Source: Ahaetulla prasina (Eukaryota; Chordata; Lepidosauria; Squamata; Colubridae). From it: 64,000 nucleotides of DNA. The position numbers were made by a program, and so were the translations under genes. Positions 10,988-21,686 of this stretch are shown here, piece by piece. Each line of letters starts with the position of its first letter. Position 1 is the first letter of the stretch. The stretch covers positions 3,716,435 to 3,780,434 of the forward strand of contig NC_080541.1 in the NCBI RefSeq assembly GCF_028640845.1, read 5' to 3'. The notes beneath the pieces are model-generated. The model saw only the letters and a program-made list of their open reading frames with translations, was not told where the DNA came from and did no database searches.

Positions 10988-11125
10988 CCCTGTTTCCCCC
11001 AAAATAAGACCTCCCCTGATAATAAGCTCAATCGAGCTTTTGAGCGCATGGCAATAAGGCCAAATAACGCTTATTTCAGGGTTCCAAAAATATATAAGAC
11101 AGGGTCTTATTTTCAGGAAACACGG
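10988..11125. mobile_element. 138-bp MITE with TIRs and TA target duplication
   Basis: Left end CCCTGTTTCCCCCAAAATAA and right end (reverse-complemented) CCGTGTTTCCTGAAAATAAG form imperfect terminal inverted repeats. TA flanks both sides (10986-10987, 11126-11127). This is consistent with a Tc1/mariner-superfamily nonautonomous element. A fragment of the family recurs near 44150. Confidence 0.7.
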
Positions 11126-11127
11126 TA

Positions 11128-11573
11128 TGGTAAAGATGTTGAGACTCTAGAAAGAGTGCAGAGAAGAGCAACCAAGATGATTAGGGGACTGGAGGCTAAA
11201 ACATGAAGAACGGTTGCAGGAACTGGGTATGTCTAGTTTAATGAAAAGAAGGACTAGGGGAGACATGATAGCAGTGTTCCAATATCTCAGGGGCTGCCAC
11301 AAAGAAGAGGGAGTCAAGCTATTCTCCAAAGCACCTGAAGACAGGACAAGAAGCAATGGATGGAAACTCATCAAGGAGAGAAGCAACCTAGAATTAAGGA
11401 GAAATTTCCTGACAGTGAGAACAATTAATCAGTGGAACAACTTGCCTGCAGAAGTTGTAAATGCTCCAAAACTGGAAGTTTTTAAGAAAATGTTGGATAA
11501 CCATCTGTCTGAGATGGTGTAGGGTTTCCTGCCTGGGCAGGGGGTTGGACTAGAAGGCCTCCAAGGTCCCTTC

Positions 11574-11604
<31 letters not shown>

Positions 11605-11610
11605 ATTATT
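11128..11610 (+). mobile_element. CR1 LINE 3' end with (GTT)n tail
   Basis: A 102-residue frame (11214-11522) covers the CR1 C-terminus, then the CR1 3' UTR, then (GTT)n and ATT repeats as the tail microsatellite. Confidence 0.85.
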
Positions 11611-11778
11611 ATTAGGACACAAATTTCATACAGCATATAGTTTAGAAGTAGGCCCATATATCTTTTCTAAAGTTTTCCAGGTCTGTGATCAGGAAAATTG
11701 GGTGAGTGGTTTTGCTCCTTATCATCAGGAGAAATAGAAATTCTCCAGTAACATCTCCAAGATACAAATTCTTTGGTA
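11611..11778. other. unassigned
   Basis: No feature recognised. Confidence 0.3.
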
Positions 11779-12154
11779 CAGGTAGTCCTCGACTAATGAC
11801 CACAACTGAGCCTCAAATTTCTGCCGTTAAGTGAGGCATGTGTTAAGTGAATTTTGCCTCATTTTATGACATTCCTTGCTTCCGTTGTTGAGTGAAACAC
11901 TGCAGTTGATAAGTTAGCAACCCGGTTGCTGAGTGAATCTGGCTTCTCCATTGGTTGTCGGACGGTCACAAAAGATAATCGCATGATCTTGGGACACAGC
12001 AACGGCCATAAATATGAACCAGTTGCCCAACATCTAAATTTTGATCACACGACCGTGGGGATAAATGTTAAACACGGTCATGAGTCACTTTTTTCGGTGT
12101 CGTCATAACTTTGAACGGTCACTAAGCGAATTGCTGTAAGTCAAGGGCTACCTG
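11779..12154. mobile_element. CAGGTAGTCC MITE, best-preserved copy
   Basis: About 376 bp. It starts CAGGTAGTCCTCGACTAATG and ends GTAAGTCAAGGGCTACCTG, a near-perfect terminal inverted repeat. It has no coding capacity. I could not see a convincing target duplication, so the superfamily is left open. Confidence 0.75.
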
Positions 12155-12284
12155 GAGTTGCGAGTTTAGTGATACTACTCAAACAACCCAGTGATGTGAA
12201 TTCATTCATTTCAATGACTCCTTTGACGTTTCTTAGAAACTGAGAAGGTGGAAGATAATTGGAAAGATCGGTGGGCAATAAAAC

Positions 12285-12418
12285 AGGGGTCTCCAGCCTT
12301 GGTCCCTTTAAGACTTGTGGACTTCAGCTCCCAGAGTCCCTCAGCCAGCAAAGCTGGCTGAGGAACTCTGGGAGTTGAAGTCCACAAGTCTTAAAGGGAC
12401 CAAGGTTGGAGACCCCTG
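12285..12418. repeat. foldback element (AGGGGTCTCCAACCTTGG palindrome)
   Basis: Two arms of roughly 60 bp (GGGGTCTCCAGCCTTGGTCC... and its complement ending GGAGACCCCT) meet at CAGCCAGCAAAGCTGGCTG. A complete copy of a family seen as half-palindromes at 23438 and 46895, as a tandem array at 48370-48835, and complete again at 51628. Confidence 0.8.
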
Positions 12419-12764
12419 CAATAAAAGACAGATCTTGAATATCCCCTAAGACAGTTTGAAGACTTTGAAACACAATATTCAATTATCCCAGGCTGTCACA
12501 CACAATTCCTGAAAGCCATTCTGCATGGACTGTTCCTAGAGATAAAAAGACCCTTAACATGGAGAACTGCAAAACTTTCAAGATACCTTTCCCTTTTAAA
12601 CTTCTGTCTAGTCGTCGCAAAGGTGCTTTTTTTCAAGAGGCAGTTGTACTTTCTGGTTTTTCTTGGGAGACATTTCGTTTCTCATCCAAGAAGCTTCTTC
12701 AGCTCTGACTGGATGGTGGAGAATGGAAGGATTGATATTCCTTGCAGACAGTTTTTCCTTGCAT

Positions 12765-14311
12765 TATTACAACATCATTAAGTGTTGTACCTTAGGATTC
12801 TTGAATGTATCTTTTCTTTTATGTACACTGAGAGCATATTCACCAAGATAAATTCCTTGTGTGTCCAATCACACTTGGCCAATAAAAAATTCTATTCTAT
12901 TCTATTCTTGTCAAGCTACCTCCGACAATATAAAAGGAAAGAATTCACCTTGACTTCATTTGGAATGAAAACAAGTACTTTTACTTTTACAGTCTGGTTA
13001 GCAGCCAAGCAAAGCTGGAACTGAGACAAAATATGGCTAACATATCATATCCCCCCAATTGTCCCTCCTCCTCCAGGAGGTCAGGGTGGTCTGGTCCAAT
13101 GCCAACTCCTTCACGGCCCCTCGTGGTAATCTTCTTCCACAGGTCTCTGGATGTCAGTCAACTTAGGAATGCAGTGTCGGTTAGAACAGCGTGCGCTGAT
13201 AACACTCAGTAGTTAATTATCCCTCCCACCTGGAGGACCGAATAGGGGATTCATACCTTTGGCGAGCTGCTTGCCTCACTTTCACTTCACGGAACAGACG
13301 TAAGGCTTCCTCCAACTGGAGCTTGTCCCTTATCTCTTGTTCTGTTTCCGAAAGTTTTTCTTTTCCTTTTTTCTTTTTCCTTTTAGTTACTCCAGAGGGA
13401 AGCTTTTCGGTGCTTGGTTTCCACCCTTCCTTTTCCAGTTTTAGTTGCTCTGCCCACCGAGCTCTGCAATCTTCCAGCTCAGGGTCGAAAGTGTCAGCAG
13501 AAATTCCTCCGGACGCCTCCCCCAGCTCAGCCGGCAGCAGGCCTTCCATCACATTTGGGTTTTCTCCCCCCTCGGTATTGCGATTGCAATCCTGGTTGGT
13601 AGACATGATGTGAGTTCCAGCTTAATGTCAAGCTACCTCCGACAATATAAAAGGAAAGAATTCACCTTGACTTCATTTGGAATGAAAACAAGTACTTTTA
13701 CTTTTACAGTCTGGTTAGCAGCCAAGCAAAGCTGGAACTGAGACAAAATATGGCTAACATATCATATCCCCCCAATTGTCCCTCCTCCTCCAGGAGGTCA
13801 GGGTGGTCTGGTCCAATGCCAACTCCTTCACGGCCCCTCGTGGTAATCTTCTTCCACAGGTCTCTGGATGTCAGTCAACTTAGGAATGCAGTGTCGGTTA
13901 GAACAGCGCGCGCTGATAACACTCAGTAGTTAATTATCCCTCCCACCTGTTATGTCAGCCGACATAAGTAATAGGCTCCTCTCCCTCACCCTGGACGGAG
14001 GCACGACACATCTCATTTCCTTACAGTTTAAACAATAAACATTTTACATTCTATCTACTGGTATAGTCATTCAAAAGTATATGAAAATTGGAGTGGAGGC
14101 TGACAATTCTATTCTATTCTATTCTATTCTATTCTATTCTATTCTATTCTATTCTATTCCTTTTATGTACACTGAGAGCGTATGCACCAAGACAAATTCC
14201 TTGTGTGTCCAATCACACTTGGCCAATAAAAAATTCTCTTCTCTTCTCTTCTCTTCTCTTCTCTTCTCTTCTCTTCTCTTCTCTTCTCTTCTCTTCTCTT
14301 CTCTTTTTGCC
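12765..14311 (+). mobile_element. L3 LINE tail with (TTCTA)n and (TTCTC)n, interrupted by an LTR element
   Basis: L3 tail at 12770-12893, then (TTCTA)n to 12908. After the LTR element, (TTCTA)n resumes at 14106, followed by a second tail copy (14160-14233) that runs into about 16 uninterrupted TTCTC-type units. The pure TTCTC block is a homogenised point variant of the parental pentamer. Confidence 0.75.
12909..14105 (-). mobile_element. internally deleted LTR retrotransposon with gag-like ORF remnant
   Basis: Outer ends are TGTCAAGC...GGCTGACA (TG...CA), flanked by ATTCT at 12904-12908 and 14106-14110. On the minus strand a full LTR (14105-13626, 480 bp) is followed after 19 bp by an ATG at 13606. 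A 129-residue frame (13606-13217) is acidic at its start, then Lys-rich (KRKKKKGKEK) and helical, which fits a gag-like N-terminus. It runs into a second LTR (13232-12909) missing its first ~156 bp. The two 324-bp LTR parts differ by about one base, so the copy is young. The TSD lies in a pentamer repeat and is therefore weak evidence. Confidence 0.7.
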
Positions 14312-14582
14312 AACTGTTGAGGTCACTTGGAGTTTTTTTTTGTGTCCTCAAGGTCACCTGAGAGGTGCAAATGGGTGTGGAGCCTTCTTGGAACTGCTGA
14401 AATGACCGTGTTGCAGATTGGAGATAGATGATATTGTATCCCTTCCCCTCTGTTGAGAGAGGGCTGCTCAGTTTTGACATAGATGGCTTCTTTAACCCCT
14501 TTTTCAAACCAGAGATTCTCCCTGTCCAAAATATGGTCTTTTAAAAGAAACAGGACTCTCTTTTGATGACAATGAGGTCCAT

Positions 14583-14585
14583 ATT

Positions 14586-14636
<51 letters not shown>

Positions 14637-14997
14637 TTAAATGTTTATACCGCCCTTCTCCCAAAGGACTCAGGGCGGTGTACAGCCAAAAGATAAAAAA
14701 CACAAAAATATACAATTAAAACAACAATTTAAAACCGAGCATATTAGAAAAAATGGACAACATTTAAAAATTTAAAATTTAAAATTATGAACCCTAAAAT
14801 AATAAAACCCCAGTTAAAAATTTAAAAATATTAAAAAATATTATGCCAGTCCAGCTTGAATAAATAAGTGCGTTTTCAGCTCACGGCAAAAGGTCCGAAG
14901 ATCAGGCACTTGACGTAATCCAGGAGGAAGTTCGTTCCAGAGCGTAGGAGCTCCCACAGAGAAGGCCCTGCCCCTGGGGGCCGCCAGCCGACATTGG
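14583..14997 (-). mobile_element. L2 LINE 3' end with (TTTA)n tail
   Basis: (TTTA)n at 14583-14640, then the L2 3' end in reverse (ACCGCCCTTCTCCCAAAGGA) and its C-terminal coding remnant. It matches the L2 copies at 24280-25390 and 57063-58379. Confidence 0.8.
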
Positions 14998-14999
14998 AC

Positions 15000-15150
15000 A
15001 GAGAAAATCCATTCCCCACCATCCAGTCAGAGCTGAAGAAGCTTCTTGGATGAGAAGCGAAACGTCTTCAAAGAAAAACCAGAAAGTCCAGTTGCCTCTT
15101 GAAAAAAGCACTTTGGGACAACCATGACCTGGATGTCTGAGAACCGCCAT
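15000..15150 (+). mobile_element. Penelope-like element 3' block
   Basis: Plus-strand CAGAGCTGAAGAAGCTTCTT then GATGAGAAGCGAAACGTCTT, the same block as at 10190 and, inverted, at 4730, 12690 and 37570. Confidence 0.65.
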
Positions 15151-15399
15151 AGACTTCTGCTTAGATAGTAGGAACCCAGTAACGGGGAGGTCTACTGAAC
15201 CATTGGGTGTTATAATTCTGCAGTTATTTTAGTTTAAAACACACCCCAGTTCATGAATGTCTACAGAGTTGATCCACAAAGCCAAGACTTCAATCACAAT
15301 CAAGTGTGATTGAAGCTTCAGATGAAGCTTTGATAACCACCCTTGATTTTAATTAGCTGCATCCCACGGATTCTATGACGCCCTATGGATAGAAAGGGA
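15151..15399. other. unassigned
   Basis: No coding or repeat identity recognised, apart from a short inverted motif around AAGTGTGATTGAAGCTT near 15300. Confidence 0.3.
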
Positions 15400-16530
15400 A
15401 CTTATCAAATTTGGGAAGATAGACTCAACATTCAGAAGGATCTCGGCAGACTTGAGCATTGGGCCCTATCCGACAAGTGTTCTGACCCAGCTCCCCAAAC
15501 ATGACAAACCCACTGAAGTTGAACTCAAAGATTCCTTTATTAGGAGCTCCAGCAGCCCCAGCAAAACAATTGTCTCTCAACGCAAGCTAACAAGTCTGGC
15601 CCGCCGGGAGATAAATAGTCATCTGCCACATCTATTCATCTTTGCCCCCTGCCTTTTATCTCCAGAGATAGCAGGGGTAGCTCTTCCTTCCCAAGGACTG
15701 GCCCATAGATTTCCACTGCTCTCCTCTCCTCTTGCCTTCTGCACATCCACATGTCAGGCACTGTTGACGCACCATCTGAGGGCTGATGGATGGCCCAGAC
15801 TCTGCCCCCCCTCCCTCCCTCCCTCCCTCCCTCCCTCTCCCCCTCTCCCCCTCTCTCTCTATCTCTGCCAGTTCCATTCCCTCTTCCCCCTCAAAGCTCT
15901 CGAGTTGCCTTGATGCTGTTCTTGACTCCCACGCTGTCTCCTCCTCCTCTGATTCGGCTGCTGGAGGGACCAGCAGCCGATAGGCCACAACAACAAGATG
16001 CAGTCCAGTGTTTTGAAAAGTAAGGTCCTACTCTTAGGCAGGAACCACCAAATGCACAGGTATAGAATAGGGGGTACCTGGCTCAATGGTAGTAACTGGG
16101 AGAGGGATCTAGAAGTCCTAGTGAACAATGACTTAAGTATGGCCCAGCAGTGTGCTACTGGAACACTTTGCCCAGTTTTGGTCACCACTATGAGAAAACA
16201 GATGTTGAGACTCTAGAAAGAATGCAGAGAAGAGCAACAAAGATGATTAGGGGGCTGGAGGCTAAAACGTACAATGAACGGCTAAGGGAACTGGGGGATA
16301 TGTTTAGCCTAATGAAGAGAAGACGCAGGAGAGACGTGATAGGATCATCCAATACTTAAAGGGTTGTCACAAGGAAGAGGGGGTTGAATTATTTTCCATA
16401 GCTCCTGAGGTCAAGGCAAGAAGCAATGGATGGAAGCTCCTCAGAGGAAGATCCAATATGGAAATAAGGAGGAATTTCCTGGCAGTGAGAACAATTAATC
16501 AGTGGGACAGCTTGCCTCCCAAAGTTTTAT
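15400..16530 (+). mobile_element. CR1 LINE 3' portion interrupted by a solo LTR
   Basis: CR1 C-terminal coding (DKMQSSVLKSKVLLLG, then RYRIGGTWLNGSNWERDLEV) continues across the LTR at 15478-15992. It then breaks into several frames to the 3' region (MEIRRNFLAVRTINQWDSLP at 16458). Confidence 0.8.
15478..15992 (-). mobile_element. solo LTR, 515 bp, with perfect 5-bp target duplication
   Basis: Starts TGTTCTGACCC and ends GGCCACAACA. ACAAG at 15473-15477 is duplicated at 15993-15997. Removing the LTR restores CR1 coding sequence. It contains a (CCCT/CTCC)n pyrimidine tract at 15805-15865. Same family as the LTRs at 9539, 21135 and 28879. Confidence 0.9.
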
Positions 16531-17590
16531 TTATTTTATTTATTTTTATTTATTTATTTTGTCACAACAGTATATATAAGCATAACCATGAAAGTAACTA
16601 TATAATATATAAGCATATATATATAAGCATAAGCATGAAAGTAACTATATAATACATAAGCATATATATATAAGTATAAGTATGTAATAACTATAGTGAT
16701 TGGATATAATGAAAGAAAACAATAGGACAGGAATGGTAGGCATGTTTGTGCTCTTATGCACGCCCCTTATGGACCTCTTAGGAATGGGGTGAGGTCAATA
16801 ATAGACAGTTATTTATTTATTTATTTTATTTATTTTATTTTATTTATTTTGTCACAACAATATATGTAGGAATCATACAAAAGATTATATAGTATATAAA
16901 CATATATGTTTATATATAAGGAGGTATAAGCATATATATATATAGGAAGAAGAAAAGAAAAACAATAGGACAGGAACGGTAGGCACGTTTGTGCGCTTAT
17001 GCACGCCCCTTATGGTCCCCTTAGGAATGGGGTGAGGTCAATAGTAGAGAGTTTCTGGTTAAAGCTTTTAGGATTATGGGAAGAGACCACAGAGTCAGGT
17101 AAAGTGTTCCAAGCACTGATGATTCTGTTACAGAAGTCATATTTTCTGCAATCTAGATTAAAGCGGTTGACATTAAATTTAAATCTATTGTTTGCTCTTG
17201 TATTGTTGCGATTGAAGCTGAAGTAGTCTTTAACAGGAAGGACATTGCAATAGATGATTCTATGAGTTAAACTCAGGTCGAGACCACAGAGTCAGGTAGT
17301 GTGTTCCAAGCGTTAACAACTCTGTTACAGAAGTCATATTTTCTGCAATCTAGATTGAAGCGGTTAACATTATGTTTAAATCTATTGTTTGCTCTTGTAT
17401 TGTTGCGATTGAAGCTGAAGTAGTCTTCAACAGGAAGGACATTGCAATAGATGATTCTATGAGTTAAACTCAGGTCATGTCGAAGGCAGCGGAGTTCTAA
17501 GTTTTCTAAACCCAAGATTTCAAGTCTGGTGGCATAAGGTATTTTGTTGGTTTCAGTTGTGGGCATTCCTTCACTAGAGGTCAAACAAAA
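16525..17590 (-). mobile_element. CR1-B LINE 3' ends, three nested or tandem copies
   Basis: Three successive minus-strand pieces: an A+T-rich tail at 16525-16805, a tail plus C-terminus at 16806-17275, and another C-terminus at 17276-17590 (frame 17584-17273 with NKIPYATRLEILGLENLELR). The last two repeat the same coding segment, so this is a partial tandem duplication or self-insertion. Confidence 0.75.
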
Positions 17591-17654
17591 GATGGGACAA
17601 CCACTTGTCCAGCAGGGTATAAGATCTCCTGCCTTGGTTTGGGGGTTAGGCTAG

Positions 17655-18015
17655 AACAGGGGTATCAAACTCAAGGCTCACGGGGCCGGCATGGAAACAG
17701 CAAAGGACCGGCCCACAGTGCGTCTGCCAGGGAAAACGGAGCTTGGGGGGCGGGTGGGGGGGGCGTGTGCAGCCCCTCTGGCTCCGTTTTCCCCATCAGA
17801 AGGCTATCAAATCAAACTAAAAACAAAACAAAAGGAGACCTGTTTCCCCTTTTGCATTTGAGCTTGCAAGAAGGGACAGGAAAAGAGAATGGGAAAGCGG
17901 AAAGACAATGAAAAAGAAGGAAAGATGGGAAGGAAAAAGAAAGGAGAATGAAGAGGGAAAGAAAAAGAAGGAAGGGAAGGAAGGAAGGAAAGAAGGAAGG
18001 AAGGAAGGAAGGAAG
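17655..18015. repeat. dispersed repeat then GGAA/GAAA purine tract
   Basis: 17655-17815 is a GC-rich dispersed repeat (GGGGTATCAAACTCAAGGCT start). 17870-18015 is polypurine with (GGAA)n, merging into the L3-tail array. Confidence 0.5.
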
Positions 18016-18019
18016 GAAA

Positions 18020-18770
18020 AAATAGAATAGAATAATAAAATACAGAATAGAATAGAATAGAATTTTTTATTGGCCAAGTGTGATTGGACACACAAGGAAT
18101 TTGTCTTTGGTGCATATGCTCTCAGTGTACATAAAAGAAAGAATAGAATAGAATAGAATAGAATTGAATTGAATTGAATTGAATTTTTTATTGGCCAAGT
18201 GTGATTGGACACACAAGGAATTTGTCTTGGTGCATAGGCTCTCAGTGTACATAAAAGAATAGAATAGAATAGAATAGAATAGAATTTTTTATTGGCCAAG
18301 TGTGATTGGACACACAAGGAATTTGTCTTGGTGCATAAGCTCTCAGTGTACATAAAAGAAAGAATAGAATAGAATAGAATAGAATAGAATAGAATAGAAT
18401 AGAATAGAATAGAATTTTTTATTGGCCAAGTGTGATTGGACACACAAGGTATTTGTCTTGGTGCATATGCTCTCAGTGTACATTTTAAAAAAACTATGCA
18501 TGAATAGAATAGAATAGAATAGAATTTTTTATTGGCCAAGTGTGATTGGACACACAAGGAATTTGTCTTGGTGCATAAGCTCTCAGTGTACATAAAAGAA
18601 AGAATAGAATAGAATAGAATAGAATAGAATAGAATAGAATAGAATAGAATAGAATAGAATAGAATAGAATTTTTTATTGGCCAAGTGTGATTGGACACAC
18701 AAGGAATTTGTCTTGGTGCATAAGCTCTCAGTGTATATAAAAGAAAAGATACCTTCATCTAGGTACAATT
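18020..18770 (-). mobile_element. tandem array of six L3 tails with (GAATA)n
   Basis: Six minus-strand copies of the L3 3' tail (starting near 18145, 18260, 18360, 18495, 18605 and 18750), each followed by a pentamer tract of different length. One tract is converted to (GAATT)n at about 18163-18184. A 313-residue open frame here is only the translation of this repeat. Confidence 0.85.
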
Positions 18771-18784
18771 AAGGAAGTAATCAA

Positions 18785-19110
18785 GGTACAAGGTACATCA
18801 AGGAAGGAAGGAAGGAAGGAGATTATAATGAGAGTGAGGAAGGGTCTCAGGGAAGTCCTTCCTTAGCACTTGGCCACCACAGATGCCCCCATCATGAGTG
18901 ACGTTGAGCTGGCCATTCCCACGCCCAGCCATGCCCACTCCCGGCCCTACGAGGTCAAACGCAACTCTGATGCGGCCCTCAATGAAATCAAATTTGACAC
19001 TCCTGAACTCGAAGATTAACAAGGTCCCTTCTAGACCCATCACTAAAGATTCTATGATGGTTCTGTCGCCACAAGCGAACCAGAAATAAGTGGTCCCATT
19101 TTCTAACACA
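18785..19110. repeat. (GGAA)n and GC-rich dispersed repeat
   Basis: (GAAG)n at 18800-18820, then a repeat with CCACGCCCAGCCATGCCCAC and GCGGCCCTCAATGAAATC segments. Apparent frames on both strands have no gene-like features. Confidence 0.45.
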
Positions 19111-19374
19111 GCAGAACAACAAAGGATCTCTGGGGACTTGACTTATTTATAAGGCTGGCGCATGCCCTAACGTGAAAGTGCTCTTCCCATTACAACGGTT
19201 GCATTGCCCTATAATTATCTAGTGCTCTACTCAGCTGACTATGGGATCCTCAGCTGCAGGGCAAGAGAGGTGAAAGAAAGGAACAGCCCAAAAGAAGATT
19301 GCCATCTCTCATTGTTCTTACGACAAAGCAAGCTGCTTAAGCAAGCTGAATTTTCTGTCCTACAGTGAAATCCT
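19111..19374. other. unassigned
   Basis: No recognised feature. Confidence 0.3.
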
Positions 19375-20010
19375 GAAGTTGGAAGAGTAGATTATACTAC
19401 CTGAGACTTCTCAGGAAACAACAACTTGAATGCAAAACTGCTGGCGGCCTTCTACCGCTGCACCATAGAGAATATTTTAACTTACTGAACCTGTGTCTGG
19501 TTTGCCAACTGCACAGTGGCAGATAGGACAGCGCTCCAGAGGGTCAGCGTCACTGCCCAGAGGGTCATTGGTTGCCCTCTCCTCTTTTAGGAAGAGCTTG
19601 AGAGCTCCTGCTGCCTTAAGAGAGTTTAAAAGAGCACCTACGTGGCTACCGTTCCTGTCCTAATGTTCCCTTTGAACAACTAGACACAAGAACAGTTTTT
19701 TCCCGAAGGCCATCACTCTGCTAAACAAATAATTCCTTCAACACTGTCAGACTATTTACTGAATCTGCACTACTATCAATCTTCTCATCGTTCCCATCAC
19801 CAATCTCTTTCCACTTATGACTGTATGACTATAACTTGTTGCTGGCAATCCTTATGGTTTATATTGATATATTGACCATCAATTGTGTTGTAAATGTTGT
19901 ACCTTGATGAACGTATCTTTTCTTTTATGTACACTGAGAGCATCTGCACCAAGACAAATTCCTTGTGTGTCTAATCATACTTGGCCAATAAAAAAATTCT
20001 ATTCTATTCT
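19375..20010 (+). mobile_element. L3-type LINE C-terminus and 3' end
   Basis: Degenerate C-terminal coding, then the full L3 3' UTR (AACAGTTTTTTCCCGAAGGC, GTTGTACCTTGATGAACG) ending in TTGGCCAATAAAAAAATTCT with only a few pentamers. Confidence 0.8.
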
Positions 20011-20110
20011 ATCCAATTTCATATAGTTATTATATATATGCTTATATATCGTATAGTTATTTCATGCTTATGCTTATATATACTCTTGTGACAAATAATA
20101 AATAAATAAA
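20011..20110 (+). mobile_element. CR1-B 3' tail
   Basis: TATATATGCTTATATATCGT... tail ending TTGTGACAAATAATAAATAA, the CR1-B 3' terminus. Confidence 0.6.
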
Positions 20111-20179
20111 TAAAAAAATAAAAAATAAAAACATTCTTAAAGATCCATCTCATCCTGGATCTCACCACCACCACCACCC

Positions 20180-20460
20180 CTTTTTTTTTTGAACTATTAC
20201 CATCTGGCAGACGGTACAGGACAATAAAAACAAGGACAAATAGGCTGAAAAACAGCTTCTACCCCAGCGCAGTTACTATATTGAATTCTACTGTATAGCG
20301 TAATACTAATGCAGTATCAGGGGTTTTCAATTCAGTTGTATAGAATGTGAAGGATGTGTGTTTTTGTTTTATTTTTTATAGTTTTCTTATGTATGATGTG
20401 CACCGAAAATGGCATTTAATTTTGTTATACGAGGTGCAGTGACAATAAAGTCAACTAAAC
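20180..20460 (+). mobile_element. CR1/Rex-type LINE 3' end
   Basis: Begins within a coding remnant (SGRRYRT-like: CATCTGGCAGACGGTACAGG). The 3' UTR ends GTGCAGTGACAATAAAGTCA. Confidence 0.6.
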
Positions 20461-20539
20461 TAGAACAGGTTGGCAACACAGCATCTATGGGTGTGAGGAG
20501 CTGTGGGTATCCTAAACGATACCTGGATGGATCTGCATA

Positions 20540-21125
20540 ATTTTTTTTTAAAAAAAACAAGTTTTTATTGAATTTTTAGTTTCCCCCCCCTACACACATA
20601 CATAATTTATGAACAGAGTATTGGCCATATTATATCTTTTACAATTCAATATATTCAAATATATTTTACTTAGTTGCATTTTTTGCCAAAATATTCTTTT
20701 TTCATAGTTTTTATTCATTTCCTAATATTTCCTTGCTCATTTTATTAAGTCGCATCTTCTTTCGCCCTCAAATTCTAATTTCTCCATTTTTATTCATATT
20801 CATTCCCTTTCATTCTTCTTTTTTTTTTTTTTACTATTTCAATTTTTATCCTAATATATTCAAATATATTCGGGGCTGTCGTTCCTCATTTCATCTTTCC
20901 CTTTTCACAGCAGTCCTTTCTTCTCCTTTCGCTTCTTTCTCTCCCTCCTTTCTTCCTCCCTCCACTCTTCTCTCCTCTCCTACTCCTTCTCTACTTCCCC
21001 TTCCTTTCTCCCCCTCCACCCTACTTCCTCCCTATCTAACCTTCTCTCCTACGATCTGCATAATTTTAAGCCTCTGTTCATTAGATGTCCCCCTTCTGAA
21101 GAGCCATCAGAGAAGATGTCCTACA
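20540..21125. repeat. A+T-rich repeat and TTCC/CTCC pyrimidine tract
   Basis: 20540-20870 is T-rich with TTTTTATTGAATTTTTAG and resembles the reverse of a LINE 3' tail. 20880-21050 is polypyrimidine. The 159-residue frame across it is low complexity. Confidence 0.45.
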
Positions 21126-21134
21126 GTTCTCATC

Positions 21135-21686
21135 TGTTCTGTTTCCCTCCCCCAATACTCCCAACAAAGAGTCAGTCAAAGGCCTCCTTTTCTAATTTAT
21201 TTACATAGATAAATGTTCTGGCCACATCTACCCACGGGCCTGCCAAGTCTCTGGAGATAACTAGGAAATTATAGATAAGGCCAGAGTTACTCACGAATAT
21301 ATTCTTCCCTCCATTGATACAGTTTGCCCGCGCAAATTCACTGCTTTGTCCAAGACAAAAAGCCAGGAAGTCCCACCTCCTGCTTTTATAGCCTCTGTGG
21401 GTGTCACTGCGTGACTCATCATTCTTTGACTTTGTCCCAACGCCTCCTCTGCTGCGCACGCCAGTCACGTCTGCGCAGTCTTGCATCAAGCCAAAATTGT
21501 TTTTGGGGCGTTGCCAAATCAGAAGAAGGCCCGGGAGAATCAGGCCTTGCCGGCCCCTCCTCCTCCCTTTGGGTGGGTGCCAGGGAAGGAGAGGGCCCAG
21601 GAGAAGCAGGCCTTGCCAGGTCTTCTCCCTCACTTTCTGAATCATCCGAGTCCAGGAGTCCGAGTCCAGGAACCTGGGTCACAACA
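21135..21686 (-). mobile_element. solo LTR, 552 bp, 139 bp upstream of the Ly6 exon 3
   Basis: Starts TGTTCTG and ends GGGTCACAACA; CATC flanks both sides (21131-21134, 21687-21690). On the minus strand a GCTATAAAAGC TATA box (near 21390) and an AATAAA-type signal give promoter and polyA elements. It is antisense to the host Ly6 gene. The long plus frame beginning at 21324 is LTR readthrough into exon 3, not extra Ly6 coding. Confidence 0.8.

Larger units (their letters stand above)
12605..14535 (-). mobile_element. Penelope-like element split by nested L3 and LTR insertions
   Basis: The 3' block at 12605-12760 and the endonuclease C-terminus at 14312-14535 (minus-strand frame 14529-14323 with NLWFEKGVKEAIYVK and EQPSLNRGEG) are two parts of one Penelope copy. 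Between them sit an L3 tail (12765-12908 and 14106-14311) and, inside that, an LTR element (12909-14105). Confidence 0.7.
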
